Shown one piece after another: positions 53,981 through 64,000 of a stretch of DNA of 64,000 bases. The notes below the pieces were generated by a model. It was not told the origin of the DNA. It saw nothing but the letters and a program-made list of their open reading frames with translations, and made no database searches. The stretch comes from Beverwykella pulmonaria (taxonomy: Eukaryota; Ascomycota; Dothideomycetes; Pleosporales; Melanommataceae), in NCBI GenBank assembly GCA_001599595.1, contig BCHH01000019.1, positions 64,411 through 128,410 of the forward strand. Reading direction: 5' to 3'. The translations under genes and the position numbers were made by a program. The stretch's first letter is position 1. Every line of letters begins with the position of its first letter.

Positions 53981-56900
53981 ATGGCCCAACGAGCGATCCC
54001 ACTGCAGGTTACGCAGCCTGTCCTTGTGAGTGCCCCATCTAGCCTCTGCAAATTACTGAACGCTGCTGACAATTGCCTGTGATAGCTCACCAACCTGCAA
54101 ATCCTCGTATGTTGACACTCCTTTCCGAGTCTCGGCTTGCCCGCAAGTCAAAGGAAACAAGCTAACAAGGGACCCAGCCGGCATCGATATCATGGCAAAA
54201 TTGCGTAAGTAGATGGATCTCGCGGATTTCATTATCTCAGGGAAAGCTAACAATGCGTCTAGACTCTCGAGTCCGATGCTTACGTCTGCGTGCGCCAACA
54301 GAGCAGTGATCCGAATGCTCCAGCGGAGACGGTCATCATTGACCTCAATAACATCAACAATATCATGCGGCGGCCTATCCGAGCCGATAGCGCCATCATG
54401 CATTTGACCGAGCCCATCATCGCTCTCAAGGCGCAACAACGAACCCTCCAGCTCTTCAACCTCCAGACCAAAGAACGTCTACAGACATACAGCCACCACG
54501 AGGACATCCAGTATTGGAAGTGGATTAGTCAGACAACCCTTGCGCTTGTGAGTAGTAAGTCTGTGTACCATTGGGAGGTTCTCGGTGGAAGCACGGCGAG
54601 CCCGGTCAAAATCTTCGATCGCCAGGAGCAGCTCGAGGTAAGATTGCGCACCCTGACCAATCCTCTTTCTTGCTAATGTAGGTGTCTACAGAACAACCAA
54701 ATCATCAACTACGTGTGCAACGACGATGAGAGCTGGTCTTGTTTGGTTGGAATCTCGTCTGGCCCAGGTGGCGGCATTCGGGGAAACATGCAGCTGTTCT
54801 CGAAGGCACGGAATGTCAGCCAACCTCTCGAAGGCCATGCAGCCACCTTTGGCTCTGTTCGTCTGGAAGGCGCAACCACAGACACGAAATTGTTCTGTTT
54901 CGCAGTGCGGAACCTCAACGGAGAGGCCAAGCTGAACATTGTCGAAGTCGACCACAATCCCGCGAATCCTGCATTCCCCAAGCGACTCATAAACGTACAC
55001 TGGCCCGCGGAAGGCAACGGCGATTTCCCCCTCGGCATCCACATTGCCAACAAGTACGGGGTCGTCATGGTGGTCACCAAGTTTGGCTTCATTCATTTGC
55101 ACGATCTCGAAACCGGTACCGCGCTTTTCTTGAACAGGATATCTGAGGAGACGGTATTCACCACTACTGTTGATTCAGATGGGAAAGGTGTTGTTGTAAT
55201 CAACAAACGAGGCCAGGTCTTACATACAACGATCAAGGAGGAGGCCTTGATCCCTTACATTATGGAAAACCCTGCGTGCGCCGAAATCGCATACAAGCTT
55301 GCCTCGAAAGGCGGTCTTCCGGGAGCCGATCAGCTGTACCAAGCACGTTTCGAGAACTTGATGCAACAAGGCAACTATACTGAAGCCGCCAAGGTCGCAG
55401 CAAATTCACCCCGAGGATTCTTGCGCACGCCTCAAACAATGAATAGGCTTCGCCAGGTGCCCAATCAGCAGGGTCAAATCACAGTGCTACTGCAGTACTT
55501 TGGCCAGCTGCTCGACAAGGGTGGATTGAACAAGGAGGAGACGTTAGAGCTCGCCCGTCCTGTTTTCGCCCAGGGCCGGAAACACTTAATCGAGAAGTGG
55601 AACAAGGAAGGGAAGCTCCATTGCTCCGAGGAACTGGGAGATCTTGCAAAACCCCATGATCTCAACCTGGCACTCGCCATCTACAAAGACGCAAATGTAC
55701 CGCAGAAGACCGTAGCTGCCCTTGCCGAGCTGGGTCATTTCGACTTGATCTTGAAGTACTGCGACCAGGTTGGTTACCGCCCGGATTTCAATGTCCTGCT
55801 GCAGGTAAGTAGTTCTTTCCTTTACTTCTTCCCCACATCGACAAGGCCACCGCCAAGTCGAAGTCGAGCTCCTTACTCGACTAAACCTGCCCCTCCAGGA
55901 ACCGGGTTTTCGGCTGTATTGGACTCCTATCAAACATTTGCTAACAATTTCATCTAGCACATGATTGTACGCCTCCCAGAGAAAGGTGCCGAATTTGCTT
56001 CCAGCCTCGCCAAACATGAAGGTGGCCCTCTCATTAGCGTTGATCGCGTAGTCGACATCTTCCAATCCCAAGGGATGATCCAACAAGCAACTGCTTTCTT
56101 GCTTGATGTGCTCTCCAACAATCTTCCCGAGGAAGGCCATCTTCAGACCAAACTGCTGGAGATGAACTTGCTGAACGCACCGCAAGTTGCAGATGCTATC
56201 CTTGGGAATGAGATGTTCTCACATTACGATAAGGCTCGCATTGCCCAGCTGTGTGAAAATGCTGGCCTTCTTACTCGTGCTCTGGAGCACAATGAAGACC
56301 CAGTGGCTATCAAGCGCATTATCGTGCAAACAGATAAGCTGCCTGAGGAATGGCTGATTAACTACTTTGGGCAGCTGACCGTCGATCTCTCGTTGGACTG
56401 TTTGGACGAGATGTTGAAGGTGAATATTCGCCAGAATCTGCAGGCCGTCATTCGCATTGCTCAGAAGTACTCCGATCTCCTCGGCGCAAACCGTATCATC
56501 GATCTCTTGGAGAAGCACCGTACTGCCGAGGGTCTCTACTTCTTCCTTGGTGCCATTGTCAACGTCAGTGAGGACAGGGACGTACATTTCAAGTACATTG
56601 AGGCTGCAACAAAGGTTGGCCAGCTAAACGAGGTCGAGCGTATCTGTCGCGAGAGCAACTTCTATGATCCAGAGAAGGTCAAGAACTTCCTCAAGGAGGC
56701 TAATCTCACTGAGCAACTTCCTCTCATCATCGTGTGCGATCGATTCAACTTCATCCATGACTTGGTCCTTTATCTTTACAAGAACCAACAGTTTAAGTCA
56801 ATCGAGGTCTACGTGCAGCGCGTCAACCCGGCTCGGACTCCACAGGTCATCGGTGGACTCCTCGACGTTGACTGTGACGAAGGCATCATCAAGGGTCTTC

Positions 56901-59536
56901 TATCATCAGTAACACCCTCGTCTATTCCAATCGACGAACTCGTCGCAGAGGTCGAATCACGGAATCGCCTGAAGCTCCTTCTACCTTTCCTGGAGCAAAC
57001 TTTGGCTGCCGGGAACGAGCAACAGGCTGTATACAATGCGCTTGCTAAGATCTACATCGATAGCAATAACAACCCGGAGAAATTCCTCAAAGAGAATGAC
57101 CAATACGACTCCTTGGTTGTTGGTAAATACTGCGAGAAGCGGGACCCGAACCTTGCCTATATCGCTTACCGGAAGGGCCAGAACGATCTCGAGCTAATCA
57201 ACATTACCAATGAGAACGCAATGTTCAAGGCACAGGCCCGCTACCTACTCGAGCGTGCAGACCCTGAGATTTGGGACTATGTTCTTAGCGAAAACAACAT
57301 CCACCGGAGGTCTTTAGTTGATCAAGTCACGTCTACTGCTGTTCCAGAGTCCCAGGATCCGGACAAGGTTTCCATTGCTGTAAAGGCTTTCATCACCAAC
57401 GACTTGCCTGCAGAGTTGATTGAGCTGCTCGAGAAGATTATCCTCGAACCGTCCGGGTTCAGCGACAACCCATCTCTTCAGAATCTGCTGATGCTCACGG
57501 CCGCCAAATCTGACCGAGGTCGTATGATGGGATATATTCACCAATTGTCCGCATATACCCCAGAGGACATTGCACAACAGTGTATTGAAGTTGGCATGTA
57601 TGAGGAAGCTTTCGAGATCTACAAGAAGCACGACGCCCACGTTGATGCTATCGATGTCCTGATTGACCACGTTGGCAGCATTGACCGAGCACAAGATTAT
57701 GCCGACCGCGTCGATACCCCAGAAGTTTGGAGCAAAGTCGCAAAGGCTCAATTGGATGGCCTACGTGTCACCGACTCTATCGAGTCTTATATCCGCGCCC
57801 AGGATCCGTCCAACTTCTTGGAAGTTATCGAGATCGCCACGCACGCTGGGAAAGATGAGGACCTGATTAAATTCTTGAAGATGGCTCGCAAGGCGCTTCG
57901 TGAAGTCCCCGTTGATACGGCATTGGCTTTCTGCTATGCGCGTACCAACCAACTCCCTGAGCTCGAGGATTTCTTGCGCGCTACCAACGTTGCAGATGTC
58001 GAAGCTTCTGGTGATAAGGCTTACGAGGAAGGCTTTCATGAAGCAGCCAAGATCTTCTACTCGAGCATCTCGAACTGGGCCAAACTCGCTACTACCCTCG
58101 TCCATCTCGAAGATTACCAGGCTGCAGTTGAGTGTGCCCGAAAGGCCAACAGCGTTAAGGTTTGGCGACAGGTTAACGAGGCGTGTGTTGGCAAGAAGGA
58201 GTTCCGTCTTGCTCAGATCTGTGGTCTCAATCTCATTGTCCATGCTGAGGAGCTTTCCGATCTGGTTCGGCAATACGAACGCAACGGCTACTTCGACGAG
58301 CTCATCAGCCTGCTCGAGGCCGGTCTAGGACTTGAACGCGCGCACATGGGCATGTTCACTGAGCTGGGTATTGCTCTCTCCAAGTATCACGCGGAGCGTG
58401 TCATGGAGCACCTTCGCCTCTTCTGGTCCCGCATCAATATCCCTAAGATGATTCGAGCCTGCGAGGAGTCTCATCTCTGGCCTGAAGTCATCTTCCTTTA
58501 CACCCACTACGACGAATGGGACAATGCCGCTCTGGCTATGATGGAGCGTGCATCAGATGCGTGGGAGCACCAGTCATTCAAGGATGTCATCACAAAGGTT
58601 ACCAACTTGGAGATCTACTACCGCGCGTTGAGCTTCTACCTTGAAGAGCAGCCAACTCTCTTGACTGATCTTCTGCAAGCTCTCACGCCTAGAATTGACG
58701 TCAACCGTGTCGTCCGCATGTTCCTCAAGTCTGACAACATTCCCCTCATCAAGCCCTTCCTTCTCAGCGTCCAGTCCCAGAACAAGCGCGAGGTCAATAA
58801 TGCCCTTAATGATCTGCTGATCGAAGAGGAGGACTACAAGACTCTGCGGGACTCAGTGCAGAACAATGACAACTACGATCCCGTTGAACTTGCCCAGCGC
58901 CTTGAGAAGCACGACTTGGTATTCTTCCGTCAAATTGCCGCCAACATCTATCGCAAGAACAAGCGTTGGGACAAGTCGATTGCTCTGTCCAAGCAAGACA
59001 AGCTGTTCAAGGACGCCATCGAGACGGCCGCAATGTCTGGCAAGCCTGAGGTAGTCGAAGAATTGCTTCGTTACGTAAGTCCCTCCTCATTTCCCTCCGT
59101 GTATCCCTCGACTAACAGCTGTTCTAGTTTGTGGATATCGGCAGCCGCGAGTGCTACGTTGGTATGCTGTATGCTTGCTACGACCTCGTTCGCCCAGATG
59201 TTGTTCTGGAAGTTTCGTGGCGTAGCGGTCTTCACGACTTCACTATGGTATGTCTGCTTCGTGTAAACGTGGTATGAACTCTTGCTAACAACCCTTCAGC
59301 CGTACATGATCAATTTCCTCTCGCAGCAAGCCGCCACGATCGAAGCTCTGAAGAGGGACAACGAGGAGCGCAAGGCTCGCGAGGCATCTCAACAGAAGAA
59401 AGACGAAGACACGCCGATTCTTGGCTCGCGCCTTATGCTTACACAGGGCCCGATCGCTTCGGCCCCTTCTCCTGGTCCGTATGGACAGTCCAACGGCATT
59501 GCGCCCCAGCCGACTGGCGGTTTCCGAGCCTTCTAA
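53981..59536 (+). CDS. CHC1: Clathrin heavy chain
   Basis: Eight exons: 53981..54025, 54086..54106, 54178..54204, 54263..54637, 54692..55804, 55958..59074, 59128..59247 and 59300..59536, 1684 residues, normal for the family. Exons 2 and 3 are only 21 and 27 nt; together they read LTNLQIL-PASISWQNC-TLESDAYVCVRQ, matching the clathrin N-terminal propeller start. The beta-propeller (about 1-330) includes PIRADSAIMHL and YWKWISQTTLALV. Seven clathrin repeats of helical zigzag follow to about residue 1550, then the trimerisation region, and the C-terminus has SRLMLTQGP and a Pro/Gly-rich tail. The protein forms triskelia that coat vesicles in endocytosis and Golgi traffic. The first 15 residues (MAQRAIPLQVTQPVL) differ from the usual PIKFTE-type start and the ATG choice there is slightly uncertain. 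Confidence 0.95.
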
Positions 59537-61072
59537 ACCCCTTCTTCACATGGATGTGATATCCTTAGATTTTCATTGTCGACTATCTATGGGTTTGCGT
59601 TCCATCTTATACATATGATCTGTTGGCGGGACGTGCAAAAGCGAGTGCTGGGTGTACAACTCTGGTTAGTGGCTCCAATTCGGGGTCATTTGGGGGTAGC
59701 GATGTATTCTAAAGGCGTTGACGGTGGTTTCAACGGTTGGATCTTGGGGCATAACTCGTATGTGCCAAGTACTTCAGACCTATGTACTTTAGCTTAATAA
59801 CTTTTCACTCGGTGAATTTGAAATGTTTGCTTGTGCTTCGTGTCGCACGGGTGTGGAGCCCGCATTTTGAGGCTTTGAGCGGATCGCCGCCAAGGCTCTT
59901 GAGCTATGCTTCCAAGAAAAATGTGAAGCATGCTTGCGAGTAATTGCGAAGGCGGCAGAACGGGATCTCCATAAGGCCGACACCAGTGCAGGTCCGCTAT
60001 CGTGGTCGCTAATTGAAGTGTTTACGGAGGGTGGGCCCTGAGGCAGGGCCCAGATGTTGGCAAAAATGCCATGGAAAAGATGGTTTTCGGAGAAACCACG
60101 CATGCAACAGAACGCACGCGTTTGAAACAAAGGCTAGAGTTGCCTCGGGCAGACTATTGATGCCATTAGATGCAATGCAGCAACACCATGGCACGATCTG
60201 TCGCATTTGTTCGGCTATCTGGCAGTGTGCAGGGCCGGCCTGCGCCGAAGCAAAGCGCGCAGCGGACGTGATGTTTGAGTCTTTTTTCCCTATTTTCCCC
60301 GTTGCCGAGCTTAGAACTGGAGGTAACTCGGGCGGAAAAGCGCAGGCAGCGCATCGTCTGAGCAAGCCCTTGAAGACGCACACGCCATGGCTTCCCTGGG
60401 ACGGGGCGTGAAGCTGTTTGTGACGAACGGCTCAGCCGGGCGGGCAGAGAATTTTTTGCTGGGCGAGACGTCCGGGTGTGTCACGGGCTCAAGCATAAGG
60501 CAGGTGGGCGTGGGATGGGCGGGGGAGGTTTGATGTCTGTTGGACCCTCCGTGATGGGGGACGCGGCGGGCTCAGGGAACGGGTTGGCAATAAGTTTTAC
60601 AGTGGGAGTGCTCGGTACAGCAGTGCACGAATGCTGTGGCGGCGGGCACCTGGGCGTGCATGGGGTGTGTCTCCGGACGGCGCGGGGAGTGGAGGACGGC
60701 TTATCGACAAGCGTCAAGGAGGGGCAGCAGGGGAGCTCTGGCCTGCAGCTGCCCCGGCCCCAGGGAGCTCAATAGCGAGCACTTGCTTTTGTGTGCACGC
60801 AGAGTGGTCGACTGCACATCTCGCGCCTCTCTGGATCGTTCCCGGCTGCTTGCTAGCCTGCTAGCTGACCGCTTCTGGCTTGGAGGTGCCCTGGCCGTCA
60901 GTGACTTGACACAAATCCGATACCGCGCGGAGTATAATATCTTTGCTCCCTCACTCACCTCGGCCCTCCTCCTTCCTCCCTCCTCCCTCCTCCCAACACT
61001 AACTTCCCATCTTCCACCTCTCACCTCACCATCACTCCCTCATCCTCCCTGCACACATAGAAGCCATTGAGT
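59537..61072. other. Long spacer between clathrin and pyruvate carboxylase
   Basis: A 1.5-kb spacer. From 60.0 to 60.8 kb, frames of 99-144 codons overlap on both strands in GC-rich sequence with no recognisable motif. It probably holds the clathrin 3' flank and an extended pyruvate carboxylase promoter. Confidence 0.5.
60933..61062 (+). promoter_or_regulatory. Core promoter of pyruvate carboxylase: TATA-like box and CT tract
   Basis: TATAATA at 60933-60939 lies about 135 bp before the ATG and is followed by a near-continuous pyrimidine tract (TCCTTCCTCCCTCC-type repeats) to about 61050. This is the pattern of strongly expressed fungal promoters with start sites in or after the CT block. Confidence 0.5.
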
Positions 61073-64000
61073 ATGGCGTCCACACTCCCAGAGCAGCCTG
61101 CAGGCGAGGCCTCGGCCATTGACGAGAGCGAGTTCGACGAGGAGCATGGCGAGCACCATCCCCACCGCAATTCGGTGCACCACAAGCTGCGGGCAAGCAG
61201 CTCTATCATGCAATTGAAGAAGATCCTAGGTGCGTGACCAACCAATGGCTAATCCACGGCGCTCTGCACCCTCTGACAGCCTGAGCAGTTGCCAATCGTG
61301 GAGAAATCCCCATCCGAATCTTCCGCACAGCACACGAGCTGTCTCTTCACACTGTCGCCGTCTACAGCCATGAGGACCGTCTCAGCATGCACAGGCAGAA
61401 GGCCGACGAGGCCTACGAGATTGGACACCGCGGGGAGTACACACCCGTCGGCGCCTACCTCGCGGGCGATGAGATCATCAAGATCGCCCTCCAGCACAAT
61501 GTCAACATGATCCACCCGGGCTACGGCTTCCTCTCTGAGAACGCAGAGTTTGCACGGAACGTTGAAAAGGCTGGCCTTATCGTGAGTACCGTCTCTCTTG
61601 TTTACCTTATGACGAAACACACTGGTTGGGGGGTGCCCATGCCAGCCCAATCGCATGTGTTGAGATTATCTGCTTGTGCCCGGGAAAGCATGGCGCGGGG
61701 TTCGCCGCATGCAGAGTGCACTTGCTCTTTTTCCAGCGGGTCGGTGCCAATCACGCACAACGACAAAAAAATTTATTTATTTATTTCGTTCTTTCCTGTA
61801 GTGCAACATGCCATTGAAGCTTACCATTGGCACAGTTCGTTGGTCCTTCTCCTGAAACCATCGATGCACTCGGCGACAAGGTGTCGGCGCGAAAGCTTGC
61901 CATCAAGTGCAGCGTGCCCGTCGTTCCGGGAACCCCAGGACCTGTCGAGAAGTTCGAGGACGTCAAGGCCTTTACCGACGAGTATGGTTTCCCCATCATC
62001 ATCAAAGCCGCCTTCGGTGGTGGTGGCCGAGGCATGCGAGTCGTCCGCGAGCAGAGCACCCTCAAGGACTCCTTCGAGCGCGCGACGTCCGAGGCCAAAT
62101 CCGCTTTCGGCAACGGAACCGTCTTCGTCGAGCGGTTCTTGGACAAACCCAAGCACATCGAAGTGCAGCTCCTTGGTGACAACCTTGGAAACGTCGTCCA
62201 CCTTTACGAGCGCGACTGCAGTGTCCAGCGTCGCCATCAAAAGGTTGTTGAGCTGGCCCCAGCCAAAGACCTCCCCACGGAAACCCGTGATGCTATCTTG
62301 AAAGATGCTGTGAGACTCGCCCAGTCCGTCAACTACCGAAACGCTGGTACCGCTGAGTTCCTGGTTGACCAGCAGAACCGGTATTACTTTATCGAGATCA
62401 ACCCCAGAATGTAGGTCGCCTCCAGTCAATTCGCTCCATTGCACTGCTAACAATCTCATCCAGTCAAGTCGAGCACACTATTACGGAGGAGGTGACTGGC
62501 ATCGATATCGTGGCCGCACAGATCCAGATTGCCGCCGGCGCATCCCTCGAGCAACTTGGCCTTACCCAGGATCACATCTCCACACGTGGTTTCGCCTTCC
62601 AATGTCGTATCACCACCGAAGACCCGGCGGCAGGATTCGCCCCAGATACTGGTAAGATCGAAGTGTATCGTTCCGCAGGTGGCAACGGAGTGCGTCTTGA
62701 CGGAGGTAACGGCTTCGCTGGTGCCATCATTACGCCTCATTACGACTCTATGTTGGTCAAGTGCACGTGCCGTGGTTCCACATATGAAATCGTGCGCCGA
62801 AAGATGCTTCGTGCCTTGGTCGAGTTCCGTATCCGTGGTGTCAAGACGAATATTCCATTCTTGATCAAACTCCTCACCCATCCCACCTTCATTGACGGAA
62901 CTTGCTGGACCACCTTCATCGACGACAGGTAAGTCTAGTATCCTTTACTTTCCATCATTTGACTAATCATGTGCAGTCCTGAGCTTTTCGCCCTCATCGG
63001 TTCCCAGAATCGTGCCCAAAAACTCCTCGCGTACTTGGGTGATCTCGCCGTCAATGGCAGTCAGATTAAGGGCCAAATTGGCGAGCCGAAATTCAAGGGC
63101 GCCGTCTCTGTCCCCGCGATCCACGATTCGGACGGCCACAAGATCGATACATCCAAGCCATGCCAGAAGGGATGGAGGAACGTGATCCTAAAGGAAGGCC
63201 CCGAGGGCTTCGCAAAGGCGGTCCGTGCCAACAAGGGCTGTCTAATCATGGATACCACATGGCGCGACGCACACCAGTCTCTCCTTGCCACTCGCGTAAG
63301 GACTGTCGACATGCTCACCATTGCCAAAGAGACCAGCCACGCTTACGCTAATGCTTGGGCTTTGGAGTGCTGGGGCGGTGCCACTTTCGATGTTGCCATG
63401 CGATTCCTCTATGAGGACCCATGGGACCGCCTGAGGAAGATGAGGAAGCTTGTACCCAACATTCCCTTCCAGATGCTTCTGCGTGGAGCCAACGGTGTCG
63501 CATACTCGTCCCTTCCGGACAATGCCATCTACCACTTCTGCGAGCAGGCTAAGAAGAATGGTGTCGACATCTTCCGTGTCTTCGACGCTCTCAACGATGT
63601 TGAGCAGCTCGAAGTCGGTATCAAGGCCGTCTTGAAGGCTGGTGGTGTTGCCGAGGGTACCGTCTGCTACAGCGGCGACATGCTGAACCCCAAGAAGAAG
63701 TACAACCTTGAATACTACTTGGACGTAGTTGACAAGATCGTCAAGATGGGTGCCCATATTCTGGGTGTCAAGGACATGGCTGGTGTCATGAAGCCCCGCG
63801 CTGCCACCCTTCTCATTGGTGCCATCCGCAAGAAGTACCCCGATCTCCCGATCCACGTTCACACCCATGACTCTGCCGGTACTGGTGTTGCCTCCATGGT
63901 TGCTTGCGCCCAGGCAGGTGCCGATGCGGTCGATGCTGCTACTGACAGCATGTCTGGAATGACATCGCAGCCCAGCATTGGCGCCATTCTGGCCTCTCTT
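61073..64000 (+). CDS. PYC1: Pyruvate carboxylase, N-terminal 838 residues (cut by window edge)
   Basis: Five exons seen: 61073..61229, 61289..61581, 61836..62410, 62464..62928 and 62977..64000; the last runs off the window. The start [14 protein letters not shown] leads to an acidic, His-rich leader ([16 protein letters not shown]) and no mitochondrial signal, so the enzyme is cytosolic, as in other fungi. Biotin carboxylase domain: [33 protein letters not shown]-grasp loop [17 protein letters not shown] and EINPRIQVEHT. Carboxyltransferase domain: [42 protein letters not shown], metal-binding [11 protein letters not shown] and a MTSQPS segment. The biotinyl domain lies beyond the edge. The enzyme makes oxaloacetate from pyruvate and bicarbonate. 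Intron 2 is 254 nt, with a TTTA repeat and a second possible acceptor. Confidence 0.96.

Noticed and set aside
60013..61070. Frames of 99-144 codons on both strands upstream of pyruvate carboxylase
   Set aside because: GC-rich sequence makes long chance frames likely; they overlap one another and show no motif.

Overview
This window is nuclear DNA from a filamentous ascomycete (Pezizomycotina). The class cannot be fixed from the sequence alone; Dothideomycetes or Eurotiomycetes would both fit. The evidence is dense single-copy eukaryotic genes on both strands, short introns (mostly 48-75 nt) with GTAAGT-like donors, CTAAC-like branch sites and CAG/TAG acceptors, and fungus-typical families: a MyoA-type class I myosin with an acidic tail, a fungal-type Polo kinase, a DUF6594 membrane protein, a GH3 beta-glucosidase with a PA14 insert, and cytosolic pyruvate carboxylase. 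I see no tRNA or rRNA gene, CRISPR array, intact transposon or viral insertion. I rebuilt 22 protein genes by joining exons at splice sites that keep frame and restore family motifs.

Region 1 (1-23 kb) is core housekeeping: the C-terminal end of Arp2/3 subunit ARPC2 (cut by the left edge), dynamitin, mitochondrial bL21m back to back with the ribosome-assembly factor NSA2, CSN4 back to back with the TFIIF beta subunit, the checkpoint clamp loader RAD17 back to back with a large repeat-rich coiled-coil protein of unknown function, OPA3, and Polo kinase. Region 2 (23-39 kb) holds class I myosin MyoA, an apparently cytosolic GH3 beta-glucosidase, and the SIN3 corepressor scaffold.

Region 3 (39-53 kb) is more accessory: a DsbA/thioredoxin-fold protein, a lactonase-like metallo-beta-lactamase-fold enzyme, a TPR protein fused to a retropepsin-like domain with an altered active site, a DUF6594 membrane protein, a cytochrome P450, a GGCT-fold protein with a membrane tail, and a CorA-like membrane protein lacking the GMN motif. 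Spacers here are long (1.1-1.6 kb) and one contains what looks like a decayed exon. Region 4 (54-64 kb) returns to core genes: clathrin heavy chain, with two tiny N-terminal exons, and pyruvate carboxylase, cut by the right edge.

Functional links: ARPC2, MyoA and clathrin all act in cortical actin and endocytosis; dynamitin and Polo act in microtubule motors and mitosis; RAD17, TFIIF, SIN3 and CSN4 are nuclear. No pathway-type gene cluster is evident. The most unusual item is the TPR-retropepsin fusion at 42649-44288. I found no convincing new multi-gene system.
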